Assembly (NCBI GenBank): GCA_018398585.1
Contig: JAGTTD010000025.1
Coordinates: 17,551,578 to 17,615,577, forward strand
DNA: 64,000 nucleotides
Origin: Simmondsia chinensis
Taxonomy: Eukaryota > Streptophyta > Magnoliopsida > Caryophyllales > Simmondsiaceae
Direction: 5' to 3'
Part shown: one piece after another, positions 54,346-64,000 of the stretch
Position numbering within the stretch: the stretch's first letter is position 1
How the letters are laid out: each line of letters starts with the position of its first letter
The notes under the pieces: model-generated
Seen by the model: only the letters and a program-made list of their open reading frames with translations
What the model was told of the DNA's origin: nothing
Databases searched by the model: none
Position numbers and translations under genes: made by a program

Positions 54346-54941
54346 TGTTAGGATTATGTCTCAAATTACTTATTTTAAGTTTATGGGTTGCCGAGGGGTC
54401 ACCGATTGATTGGGTGATTTAAGTGATTTTTTTCGGATTTTTGGGCCATAAGAGGGCCGATCAATCGGCCCAGTTCTGATTGATCAGATCCTCCCAGACC
54501 CGCACCTATATATATGGAGCCAGGGTTTCGGTTTTCGTCATCCAATTCAGAGTAAGGCTCCGCCACGGCTAAGAGAGAGGTAATTTCGTAATTCCTCCAA
54601 TTCATATATTCGAGTGCGACGAGAGTTAAGAGAAAGTGATTGTAATTTTTTCATAGATCTCGTTCAGAGGAAGTGTCGTTGTAATTCTTCCGTTCAAATA
54701 TCAATAAAGAATCTCCATCTCCGCTCGCGGTTTTCTCCCATCTCAATTGTAGAGGGATTTCCATGTAAATCCTTGTATGTTCGTGTTTGTTCTTTCTTTC
54801 TCATATATTTGTTTACTTCTCATTTGTGTGAGTCATATTATTTGAATCGAATCACGAGATTAGGGTTTACGCTTCCACATCAAGATTTTCCTAATAAATT
54901 GGTATCAAAATATATCAGTTTGTTCTAAATTTATCCGCACA
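54346..54941 (+). repeat. 5' LTR of copia C
   Basis: 596 bases with CTATATATATGG (TATA region) near 54506 and GATTGATCAGATC/GATCGG motifs. Serves as the empty-site reference for the insert in the 3' LTR. Confidence 0.92.
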
Positions 54942-54979
54942 AATTGGTATCAGAGCCCTGTTTATTTCGATTTGATACT

Positions 54980-56359
54980 ATGACGTCCGCAATTAGATCC
55001 GAAGGTGAGAAGTTTGGTGGTCAAGGGAGCTTCAGTTTATGGCAGGTTCGCGTTAAGGGCCTCTTGACTCAAAGTGGCATGAAGAAAGCTTTAGATAGGA
55101 AAGAGAAGAAACCAGAGAATTTGACAAAAGCACAATAGGAGGAGTTGGACGAAAAGGCTCTCACGACAATTCAGATGTGTCTTACCGATGACGTTTTGAC
55201 AGAAGTTCTAGAAGTGAAGACCGCTAAGGAGTTGTGGGAGAAATTGTAGGATATGTTCTGTTTCAAGTCCGTCTCCAACAAAGTCGCAGTTAAGCGCCGG
55301 TTATTCACGTTTCGTATGTCAGAAGGTACGTCACTTAAGAATCACGTTAATGAATTTAATTCAATTATTCAAGATTTGAAAGAATTGGATGATGTTTCTA
55401 AGGATGAAGATCAGGCAATGTTGTTGTTATGTTCTCTCTCTACTTTATATAAGGGTTTTGTTGAAAGCATGATTTATGGTGGTAGACAAACCATATCTGT
55501 TGATGAAGTTAAGAGAAACCTACTAAATAAGGAACGACTAGATAGAGAATTATCTGATTCTGTTAATAACTTGGGTAGTAGTTTATTTGTGAGAGGGAGA
55601 ACTGAGTATGATCATAGTGGAAACAAGTCTAAGTTTAGGTATCAAGACCTAACCTGTAACTACTGTCATAAGAAAGGGCACATCAAGAAAGACTATTACA
55701 AGCTTAAGAGAAAACTTGAAGCAAATAACAGGTCTGACCAGAGATCCATAGTAGCTAGTGTTATAAATAGTGAGAATGACAATCTTCTACTGTATGTGTC
55801 TGAACCTCAGTCCAATTTGAGAGATAGTTGGATTTTGGATTCGGGTTGCTCCAATCATATCTGTCCCAACCGGGATTAGTTTTCCACATACGAGTTCGTT
55901 CGAGGTAGAGTTGCTTTGATGGGTAATGATACTCCATGCAAAGTTCCAGGTATAGGAACAATTCGTTTTAGGATGTTCGATGGCACTATCAGGGTTTTGA
56001 GCGATGTTCGTCATGTTTCTGATTTGAAGAAGAATCTCATCTCTTTAGGTACTCTTGAGTCTAAAGGGTACAGGTACACAGCTGAAGGTGGAGTTTTGAA
56101 GGTCGTTAAGGGTGCTTTGACAGTCATGAAAGGCAGAAGGGTAAATACTCTGTATGAGCTTGTCGGTTCCACAGTTATTAGATCTGTTGCAGCATCTTCA
56201 TCATCCTTGTTGTTGACAGAACCAGAGATCACAAATTCAGGATGTTTGAGATTGGATCATTCAGGTGATAGGGGTCTGTCTGAGTACAGTGTGAGGGGCT
56301 CTTTGTATGGTCAATGTACAAGACTAACAGTCTATGAACAAGGGCTTTATTGGAAGTAG
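54980..56359 (+). pseudogene. copia C gag-protease-GAG-pre-integrase
   Basis: The ATG at 54980 starts a gag (GEKFGGQGSFSLWQVRVKGL). Stops at 55136 and 55247 (a Gln position, KL*DMF) interrupt it. The knuckle CNYCHKKGHIKKDY has lost its last Cys. The protease WILDSGCSNHIC is intact, with a stop soon after (Trp position). GAG-pre-integrase continues (LKKNLISLGTLESKG) to a degraded C-terminus at 56359. Confidence 0.88.
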
Positions 56360-56602
56360 AAAGGTTTTCGCTCCAAGCAATTCCTGACGAACAGAGATAT
56401 CACGTTTGATGAATCTTCGTTATTGGCATTGCTGATAACCTCTCAGATATGTTCACTCAGTTGCTACCTAGCAGAAAGTTCAAGCTTCACTCGGACTCGG
56501 TTAGGTTTTGTGTTTTGTCTAGATAACCCCGTGTGTGGGGTGTTTGGTGGAGAAGGTGGAGGAAATTCTTTCATGTATGTAATTTGAGCCAAGGTGGAGA
56601 TT

Positions 56603-57404
56603 TGTTAGGATTATGTCTCAAATTACTTATTTTAACTTTATGGGTTGCCGAGGGGTCGCCGGTCGATCGGGAGGGAAGCCCTATTGATCGGGTGATTTAA
56701 GTGATTTTTTCCGGATTTTTGGGCTGTAAGAGGGCCAATCGATCGACACCCCAATCAATCGGGTCCTCCCAGACTCATGCCTATATATATGGAGCAAGGG
56801 TTTCAGTTTTCTTCATCAAATTCAGAGTGAGGCGCCGCCACGGCTAAGAGAGAGGTGATTTCATAATTTCATCTGCGCCTCGATAAAGATCTTTGGCTGA
56901 TTGATGCGGACCAGCTTTTCAGGCTGGGGGTCCTCAGAAACAGCCTCCCTTTAGGGTAGCGCCCCGAAGGGGGAAGGCTGCGTACATATACCCCCCAGAT
57001 CCTGCTTATGCGGGAGCCCTTGGAGGCACTTGGGTTTGTTGTTGTTGTTGTTGTTGTTTCCAATTCAGATATTCGAGTGCTACGAGAGTTAAGAGAAAGT
57101 GATTGTAATTCTTTTACAGATCTCGTTTAGAGGAAGTGTCGTTGTAATTCTTACGTTCAAATATCAATAAAGAATCTCTATCTCCGTCCGTAGTTTTCTC
57201 CCCTCTCGATTGTAGAGGGGTTTCCACATAAATCTTTGTGTGTTCGCGTTTGTTCTTTCTTTCTCATATATTTGTTTACTTCTCGTTTGTGTGAGTCATA
57301 TTATTTGAATCGAATCAAGTGATTAGGGTTTATGCTTCCGCATCAAGATTTTCCTAACAAATTGGTATCAAAGTATATCAATTTGTTCCAGATTTATATG
57401 CACA
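56603..57404 (+). repeat. 3' LTR of copia C, with insert
   Basis: 802 bases; collinear with the 5' LTR except for the insert at about 56871-57058 and a short extra GATCGGGAGGGAAGCC segment near 56665. Confidence 0.92.
56871..57058 (+). repeat. SINE-like insert in the copia C 3' LTR
   Basis: GGCTGGGGGTCCTCAGAAAC, AGCCTCCCTTTAGGG, GAAGGCTGCGTACATATACC, GGGAGCCCTTGGAGGCAC and a (TTG)6 tail match the LINE 3' module. The 45-base head (GCGCCTCGATAAAG...) is neither 5S- nor clearly tRNA-like. The 5' LTR lacks it, so it is younger than the copia C insertion. Confidence 0.8.
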
Positions 57405-58640
57405 ATATATATATAGTATTAGGTATAATTTATTTAGTATAGGCTTAAATGAATGTGTAATAATGAAGACCATTCTTCTCCCTCTTTTATGGTGATAACC
57501 GGCCATCACCATTTCACCACCATCTATGGTGCCTTCATTGTGTTGTTAATTAGTATATGTATAGGATTATTTTCTTGCAAGATTTAGTCATATGATGTTC
57601 CTAGTTTTTACTATAAACAGGCTTACATATTATTAAATAATGTGATTATCTAATTCTCTTATTTCCTTGAGTTGTTGTTTTTTAGTATTTAATTATTTTA
57701 ATTTTTACACGTTGAATTAGGGATAAATAATCCTTTCTTTGAAATGTTGTATCTTTTTCTGTTACAATTTTTTTTTTATAAAGATAAAAAGAACACTAAA
57801 GAATCTATCAACAAGTAAGCCTCCTTAGTGCCTTCTTGTAAATAATTCTATTAAATTGTACATTGATACGCTCTAAATTTTCAAAACTCATGTTATTTTA
57901 ACAGTAACTTGAATATTAGTATATATTTATCTTTAGAACATGTAACCTTGCCTACAGCTCAAAATTGTACGGATGAGTCAATCCAGTTCAGGTGTGGGAA
58001 AAATATCTTAACCTAGTTCAACACATGACATGTGTCTTAAATGGGTAAAGTAGAACGGGGACACAAATGTGACCCAAGTCCAACCCAAATGGGTCAAACC
58101 TAGGTGTGATGGAATTAGCACTATATTTTTAATGTAACGACAGGTCTTCTCTTTATCAGTCTTTCTGGGTAAGAACAACATTGTATCATTGTCTTAGTCA
58201 AGGCTCATACAATATATTTAAAGAGAATCAAATTCTTCATCATGCAATGTTGGATATTTTAATAAAAAAAATATATTTTTAATGTGACTTTGAAATTTAA
58301 CATGATTTGATGATGCTACTTATATCTTTTAAATTATTGATAATTTCTATTCAATACTAACAATTATATCGTCCTTTATGTATTGGTAAAATTTAAGTCT
58401 ATTCAAATTAAATTTATAATTCAATTACATTAAGATATTTTCTTGGTCCTAAATGTTTGTAATAATGCAATGAAGGAGAGGTTCCAAATGGCTTAAAAGC
58501 AATAAAATGAAACGGTTGGTGTGCAATGATGGCTTGCCAAATTGTTATTGTATATAAAAGCTTTGGCATCAAAAAGTTTTATTAGAGTAACATAGAAAAG
58601 ACCGAAAAAAAAGTTCTATTTTCATAAAAGAATTTGTATG
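57405..58640. other. AT-rich intergenic, nothing recognised
   Basis: No coding signal. Near 58020-58110 a few GACCCAAGTCCAACCCAAATGGG words resemble the degenerate tract at 33490-34130. Confidence 0.45.
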
Positions 58641-59360
58641 CATATGGTCTTTGAAATATATGAAAGGGTTTGGCTAAATAAGATGTTGTGGAGACTCTGA
58701 CTTTTGAGATTGTGCAGATCAAGAAAGCCTCAACTGTAGTTGCGTGTTATATCCTGGAGGCGATGCGCCGGAGCTTGCTGCATTGGCTTAGATCCAAGAG
58801 GGGCGCAAAACCGTCTTAAAGAGAGCGTGATCCACGCCTCGCTCAACTTCTACTATATCGGTATTTTTGTCATTTTCTTGCGTTTTATGTAATATCTTTC
58901 TGTTTTATATATTTGCATAATATTTCTTGTATTTGGTTTCAACATGTAATATTCTGTATCCCTCAATCCACTGAAAATTTTGGTGGAGAACGTCAAGTGT
59001 TTGGACCATAGACAAACATAATAGTGATAATATAAAAATAGAACCATACATCGTGTTTTATATAATAGGAATCATCAATAGTTTGGGAACCTTTTTTCCC
59101 ATAAATTGCGACAAAATCGCTAAACAAGCCGGCCACTCGCTAGGCGAGGCCAGAGATCGACCGCAACAACACGAGGACCAAAAACATCTATTAGGATATT
59201 TTTACATTTATTACTTTCTATTATTAGCCTAAGGGCTTTATTGTAATTCCTTCCTTTCCTATCATTATATATACAAGGCTCAGCAACCCTATTGGGTATG
59301 TTTTTCCTAAACTATTCTTTCACAACATCCAACACAAAACAAGAAAACAGGAACAGAAAC
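58641..59360. other. Probable retroelement debris
   Basis: A GC-richer block (GGAGGCGATGCGCCGGAGC and following, about 58755-58850) and a promoter-like ATTATATATACAAGG (59262-59276) with a short leader look like LTR pieces, but no pair or coding region confirms it. Confidence 0.35.
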
Positions 59361-59367
59361 GCTCGCC

Positions 59368-59748
59368 TCAAAACACGACACAGCAGACAGCGAGCACAAG
59401 ACCAGAAAAGACACGAAGACAAGAAACAACAGCACGCGCAGAACCAACACATACATGAATCCTAGCTGGAGAAGAATCAAAAGGCCAGCGCAAGAACCGA
59501 AAGTGGGACTGAAGCCACAACCCAACACCCAAACCATATCGTTGAGCAAGAATGTCTGCCACCATAGCCGGGTCGAAACCATCAAAGTTGAAGCCCACCT
59601 TCTTTCCTAACTTTATTACCCGCTCCGCATTCAGGATCCTCTCATCATACTTTTCTTCCGTAATCTTATGGATTCGATTTCCCCTATTCCCTTTCTTCCT
59701 CTTTCCGGCTGTCTTAATCAATTTTTCAATATTACTTCTAAAAGACAT
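59368..59748 (-). CDS. Unrecognised 126-residue frame
   Basis: The N-terminal 70 residues are Lys/Arg-rich and look protein-like (NRIHKITEEKYDERILNAER, KLGKKVGFNFDGFDPAMV), whereas the C-terminus turns hydrophobic and Cys/Val-rich and may be non-coding. I recognise no family. It could be a captured exon or part of a decayed element. On the opposite strand only shadows are seen. Confidence 0.25.
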   Translation of the reverse strand: MSFRSNIEKLIKTAGKRKKGNRGNRIHKITEEKYDERILNAERVIKLGKKVGFNFDGFDPAMVADILAQRYGLGVGLWLQSHFRFLRWPFDSSPARIHVCVGSARAVVSCLRVFSGLVLAVCCVVF

Positions 59749-60197
59749 ATCCTTAAGGAAGTCTTACAACTCTCGCTTCTCTCTCTCCTTCATCTTGCGC
59801 TTGATCGTTTTTCTCTCTCTTTTCGTTGTGCGGAATTTTTCTTTTTTCCTCCCGCCCATGCTAGGCCCTTCCATGAATGGAGCTGATACTTGCTGACTCT
59901 CATAGCAGAATTAAAACTTTACAAATACATAATACAAATACTTAAATTTTGATATATAGATATCGAGTATTTTTAACTAGCAATTATTTTTAAATGGAAA
60001 ACGTATTAGTACGTGCTATAATACACGTATTACACGGATAACACCAAAAAAATGTGCACTTTGCGTAGTATTGACAATTATATAAGAACGTCCTTTTTGA
60101 ACAAGAAAATAAGGATACATGTCCAATATGCAAATCATTAGTGTTCTTTACAAATAAAATTGGAAGAGCTTTAAGAACCCCTATCTTTCAACGTATG
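59749..60197. other. Intergenic, nothing recognised
   Basis: CT-rich 59760-59850, then AT-rich. No gene. Confidence 0.4.
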
Positions 60198-60767
60198 TGT
60201 TAAATGTCTATCGGGCCTTTAGGCCCAACCCACAGAGTTGGAACACAAGAGATCCACATATAAGCCCAAGTGGGGTTCCATCCTAAAACCAATTGGCAAC
60301 AAGTGGAGTAACCCACTAGGCTTATAAGGTGATCTCTTCTCTTTCACAATTCCAATGTGGGATTCTAATTATTAGGCTCACATGTGGAGTCTCAACACTC
60401 CCCCTCACATGTGAGACTACGACAAACGCAACACTCGCCTTCTCCAATCCACTTGGATCCAACATTCGCTTGAGAGGCCCTCGGTGCAACAAATTCAAAT
60501 GCACCCCTCTTTACGAGGACACAGTGCGACAAACAAGACATCGGGATCATCAACCCGCTCTGATACCATATTAAATTTCCATTGGGCCTTTAGGCCCAAC
60601 CCACAGAATTGGAACACAAGAGATCCACATATAAGCCCAAGTGAGGTTCCATCCTAAAACCAATTGGCAATAGGTGGAGAACCCACTAGGCTTATAAGGT
60701 GATATCTTCTCTCTCACAATTCCAATGTGAGATTCTAATTATTAGGCTCACATGTGAAGTCTCAACA
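60198..60767 (-). mobile_element. TRIM retrotransposon
   Basis: Two LTRs (60198-60397, 200 bases; 60569-60767, 199 bases) share TCGGGCCTTTAGGCCCAACC-type starts (second copy slightly changed) and end CTCAACA. The 171-base interior ends with TCTGATACCA (60560-60568), the complement of a Met-tRNA primer site, and begins with CTCCCCCTCAC, a polypurine tract on the minus strand. Flanks GTATG (60193-60197) and GTATA (60768-60772) fit a 5-bp duplication with one change. No coding capacity. Confidence 0.88.
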
Positions 60768-62354
60768 GTATAGAGACCAAGCTACTCGCTCCTTACGCCT
60801 TTCACACTTTAATGCGGACTTCCATATTTCGAGCCATGAATACCAAAATGGCCTAGAAACCCGAGCACGCTAAGAAAGTGACACTAGTCCTATAAATATC
60901 CAACCTCCATCGCTATAAAGGATCGTTGGAAAACACTTCAAAAATCTAAAATTCTCTAATTGCACTCCTCTCTAGAACCTAAGTCTATTTTTTCTTACCC
61001 TAAAACCGCATATGAAAACATAAACTCTTATACCATTAAATCAAAGTCCTATTAGCTGTGTTTCACGTGCTTTCTTTTTTGATAACTAGCGACAAAAGTT
61101 GCAACACAAAAACACACACGCAAGAGCAAGCCTTGAGCCAACACGCATAAGAAACATATAGTGGCAAAGAACAATAAAAAGACACCACAAATGATAACGA
61201 AACAAAGTGTAAACCAACAAATGCTATAAGACTTCATCGGCACCAAAAAGATCATCAAAATACGAGAAAATAATCCAAAATGTCAAAATAGTACATGATG
61301 AATGTGCAATTTAAATAGAACTGTACTTGTAGCACTTATAGTGATTTTTTTGGTAAATTGTAGCACTTATAGTGTGATCATGATGAATGTCCAGTTTCTC
61401 TACACAGCTGGTTATACCTTCAAATTGGAGTCGATTTTATACACAGATTCCAAAATTTCTTGTTCTTAAATCAGTAAAAGCGGACAAGTATAAACCCTAT
61501 GAACTTTTGAGCGAAACAAAAATGGGAATGACAAGAAAGTAATGGTGCGACACGTAGAAAGGGCACTGGGCATCAAAAGATCTTCAATCCCACATGAGCA
61601 GACAAGATAAGGCGCCTTCCCCGCATAAAACAGACACCTGTCTTCCTCTGCTTTGGCACCTCATTCCCCATGTCACATTAGATCTATCAAGGCCAGTTTA
61701 TTCTAACAATAATCATATCTAATAATTGACCCTACTTATGTGCGAGCTATTGTCACATTGGGACTACTGTTATTGTTGTCGTTGAATCACATCTAATAAT
61801 TAAATATTTCTTATTCTATAGTAACTTCTATAGAAAGACAGACTAAAATAATGATAAAAATGTGGTAAGTGTATATTTGACTTAAGATTATACACTTGAA
61901 AGTTCAACATCGCATATCATTATTCTTATAATAATTGAGTTGAACTGATGCAATAAAAATGTGCCAGAAGCTATGCTTGGAAAACTAACCTGATTATTAG
62001 CAGTAGCACCCATCAGTGATCATTTAAAACGCTACTATTTTTTTCATCTTCTACAAGGAAAACCAAGGGCACAAAATTTGCAAATATTCATATCCCAACC
62101 TACCAACTCTTATGATTCCCCCAAACATAATGACGTATTTGAAACTGAGCATACATTACTGCATAAATGACACAGCCATCACCACATTTTTTCAGCAAGT
62201 GAGAGATCAAACTATATTTACCCCATGGACTCCAACCAGAAGTCTGCTGGTGCAACGTATAGTTTTCCTAGTATCAGGTATCCCGGCCCGCAGAAAAAGA
62301 AATATTCCAGTTTAGCATTGAAGTTAATAAATATCTCTTGCACAAGAGTTTACT
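60768..62354. other. Intergenic to the 3' end of the PFK gene
   Basis: No supported gene. The last few hundred bases probably include the 3' UTR of the minus-strand phosphofructokinase. A 68-codon frame at 61052-61258 is hydrophobic but unrecognised. Confidence 0.4.
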
Positions 62355-63173
62355 TTAGCTCTTGAGAAAATCAGGCTGATTTGTGATCGATCTAACCCAT
62401 GCCCACTTGTGGTCTTTAGTGTTGACCACATTTTTGGCCTGAGCTACCTCCGTCACCGGAATATACGCATAGTTTCCATTGATGCGTCCAGCTACAAACC
62501 CAGTATATCCCGCCATCGTCCCATGAATGGCCGAGTGTGCCAACAACGTGCAATATAAGTTATCTATTGCATTCGCAGGGACTGCACGTATCATATATGT
62601 TGGATCTATGTACTTCACTGTGAATAATTCCCCTGGATGAACCTTTCCCCACCATTTGTTCAGCTCTGATTTTAGCCATGCTCCAACATCTAAGAAAACC
62701 GGGTTCCCAGATTCATCCTGCTGCTGTTCTTTCTCAGTTCTTGGAATCAAATCTTGTCCAGCCCCCTCAGCAACCACCACTACAGCATGCCCGTTATCTT
62801 TTAGTCGTTGCTCAAGAAATTCAAGCAGACCACCCTTGCCTTCCAAGAAGAAGTCATTTTCAGGAATCAAACAACAATCAACATCACGGCTACTTAAGGT
62901 TGCATGCAGAGCAATATGTCCAGTGCTTCGACCCATTAGCTTAACCAATCCAATGCCATTTACGGCACTCTCAGCCTCTACATGAGCAGCACTTATGGCT
63001 TGCTGAGCCATCTCAACAGCTGTTTGAAACCCAAACGATTGATCAATGATTCCCACGTCGTTATCAACTGTTTTCGGAATTACTGAAACACAAACATTTA
63101 GTTTCCGCCGGCGTATCTCTTCATATATCTTCACAGCACCCCGCATAGTACCGTCTCCACCTATAATGTAAAC
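62355..63173 (-). CDS. PFK: ATP-dependent 6-phosphofructokinase, 3' exon (partial)
   Basis: This is the terminal exon of a plant-type PFK, which phosphorylates fructose 6-phosphate in glycolysis. It begins after an AG acceptor at 63174-63175 and encodes about 272 residues. Visible motifs: [11 protein letters not shown] (nucleotide-binding GGDGT, marking ATP use), PKTVDNDV with the catalytic Asp, [28 protein letters not shown], and the plant C-terminus [17 protein letters not shown] and [16 protein letters not shown]. The stop is at 62355. The exon encoding the N-terminal GGLCPG segment is not in the remaining 800 bases, so it lies beyond the window. It appears intact; cytosolic or plastid location cannot be told. 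Confidence 0.94.
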   Translation of the reverse strand, partial: VYIIGGDGTMRGAVKIYEEIRRRKLNVCVSVIPKTVDNDVGIIDQSFGFQTAVEMAQQAISAAHVEAESAVNGIGLVKLMGRSTGHIALHATLSSRDVDCCLIPENDFFLEGKGGLLEFLEQRLKDNGHAVVVVAEGAGQDLIPRTEKEQQQDESGNPVFLDVGAWLKSELNKWWGKVHPGELFTVKYIDPTYMIRAVPANAIDNLYCTLLAHSAIHGTMAGYTGFVAGRINGNYAYIPVTEVAQAKNVVNTKDHKWAWVRSITNQPDFLKS

Positions 63174-63703
63174 CTGTACATTTACAGTGTAATTTACGTC
63201 AAAAGGGAAAAGAAGGATCATTTCTGGCCATGATCACGATAATAAGATCAAAACAGCAAGCGCCTATTTCTCCACATTTTTTAATGCAGGTGTTCAACTT
63301 TTTCAATGGCAAAATGAGAAAATGCATACATCAAGTCATTTAGTGAAAACCGGTATGCACTTATGATCGTGCATTTTTATGCGTATTTTGGAAAGTGAGC
63401 TCAGTAAGCGGATCAAGTAATGTATTTCCTACGATCATGGTCAACAAGGCTTTGTTGAAATGTGTTATATGACATCAAGAGAGCAGGAAAACCTCATCTT
63501 ATCCTTGCACGCATAGTGGCCTCAGTAGGAGGAGTGAATGTGGAATGCCTTAGCACATAGAACAGGTCAAGCACTCCTTGTTCAAACTCGACTTTAGTGG
63601 AAAAATACCCCTGATATGGAAAAGAGCAGTTCCGCTGAACATAGTAGAGCGGTGATTACCCAAGGGGTATGCTAAGGGTACCCTTGGTGTGGACAATGCT
63701 GCA
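63174..63703 (-). other. PFK intron sequence
   Basis: Non-coding, no PFK exon found. It contains a 38-base segment (63561-63598) almost identical to 63715-63752. Confidence 0.55.
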
Positions 63704-64000
63704 AGTAGGGTGTAAACAGGTCAAGCACTCCTTGTTCAAACTCGATTTTAGTAAGCCTTGTTGACCAAGTTTGAGCCAAGCACTTATTTAATTTTTGAAC
63801 CTTTGTTCGACTTTAGTTTGATAAGGTTTTTGTGTGCTCAACCTCGGCTCAACTTGGCTCGTCTCATCCCATTACCATAATCAAGCCGATTCAAACTCAT
63901 TATGGAGTCGAACCGATCATGTTATCAAGTCAAATAGAGCTCATTACCAATCTAAGCTTTCAATGGCATCGAACTCGCTACCGATCTGAGCTATTTAAGT
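63704..64000. mobile_element. hAT-like repeat, left end, cut by the window edge
   Basis: GGGTGTAAACAGGTCAAGC resembles the left end of the 27131-27744 element (GGTGTAAACGAACCG), and the interior has GAGCTCATTACC, GGCTCAACTTGGCTCG and GTCGAACCGAT motifs of the same style. Both are preceded by AAGTAG. The right end is beyond the window. Confidence 0.5.

Larger units (their letters stand above)
54346..57404 (+). mobile_element. Ty1/copia element C, internally deleted, with LTRs
   Basis: LTRs 54346-54941 and 56603-57404 start TGTTAGGATTATGTC and end GCACA; a 5-bp duplication, ATATA, flanks them (54341-54345 and 57405-57409). A Met-tRNA primer site TTGGTATCAGAGCC (54944-54957) and a polypurine tract (CCAAGGTGGAGATT) are in place. 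Gag, protease and GAG-pre-integrase are followed at once by shreds of the integrase C-terminus (NRDITFDES) and the end of RNase H (DMFTQLLPSRKFK), so the integrase core and RT are gone. The right LTR carries a SINE-like insert of about 190 bases. Confidence 0.92.

Noticed and set aside
62656..62985. Plus-strand frames of 88-109 codons opposite PFK
   Set aside because: Antisense shadows of the conserved PFK exon.
63480..63660. A further PFK exon upstream of 63173
   Set aside because: A minus-strand frame (QRNCSFPYQGYFSTKVEFEQ...) is open here, but it lacks the PFK GGLCPG motif and reads into the repeated hAT-like 38-mer; no splice-supported match.
1..64000. CRISPR arrays, operons, bacterial or phage systems
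   Set aside because: Repeats present are tandem, palindromic or transposon-derived, without the repeat-spacer regularity of CRISPR; all genes are plant-type with introns.

Overview
The window is nuclear DNA from a flowering plant, probably a eudicot or another non-grass angiosperm; I cannot name the species. Evidence: intron-containing plant gene families (CAR-like C2 protein, WEB coiled-coil, SEC14/CRAL-TRIO, GPI-anchored GH17 beta-glucanase with a CBM43 domain, plant-type ATP phosphofructokinase), AT-rich introns, and a dense mix of plant transposons. Nothing bacterial or viral was seen.

Layout. 1-21.1 kb is a transposon nest with no host gene: a decayed copia fragment (1-1690, minus), a cluster of GTGTCGACAC palindromes (2.09-2.37 kb), a tiny 72-bp-LTR retrotransposon (2878-7798) split by a 4.6-kb RTE-type LINE with an 18-bp target duplication (3001-7612, minus), a complete copia element A (8002-17285, 5-bp duplication AAGGG) carrying a complete hAT transposon in its gag gene (9121-12325, 8-bp duplication), a second intact 72-bp-LTR element (18071-18364), a Helitron (18695-20005) and a long-inverted-repeat element (about 20018-21106).

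21.3-40 kb is the first genic block: a three-exon C2-domain gene (22189-23850, plus), a WEB-family pseudogene with four in-frame TAG codons (28104-29863, plus) and an eleven-exon SEC14-like gene (30661-39560, minus) whose introns hold LTR pieces, a MITE, a 254-bp triplication and degenerate repeats. 40.4-47.9 kb is again mobile DNA: a small hAT derivative with a perfect 8-bp duplication, copia element B (41043-47582, minus, same family as A), and a retroposed chimera of a 5S rRNA head and a SINE/LINE tail (47631-47884) with its own long target duplication.

48.9-53 kb carries an apparently intact 503-residue beta-1,3-glucanase gene (minus) with a PPR gene fragment in its intron. 54.3-57.4 kb is copia element C, internally deleted, with a SINE-like insertion in its 3' LTR. 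57.4-62.3 kb has no convincing gene apart from a TRIM element at 60198-60767. 62.36-63.17 kb is the 3' exon of an ATP-dependent phosphofructokinase (minus) whose upstream exons lie beyond the window; the intron contains the start of another hAT-like repeat.

The host genes do unrelated jobs (membrane/Ca2+ signalling, lipid transfer, cell wall, glycolysis), as expected for plant neighbours. The main stories are nested transposition, the 5S-SINE chimera, a tail shared between SINE-like copies and a LINE, and decay dominated by C-to-T/G-to-A changes. All exon boundaries are read by eye from splice signals and family resemblance.
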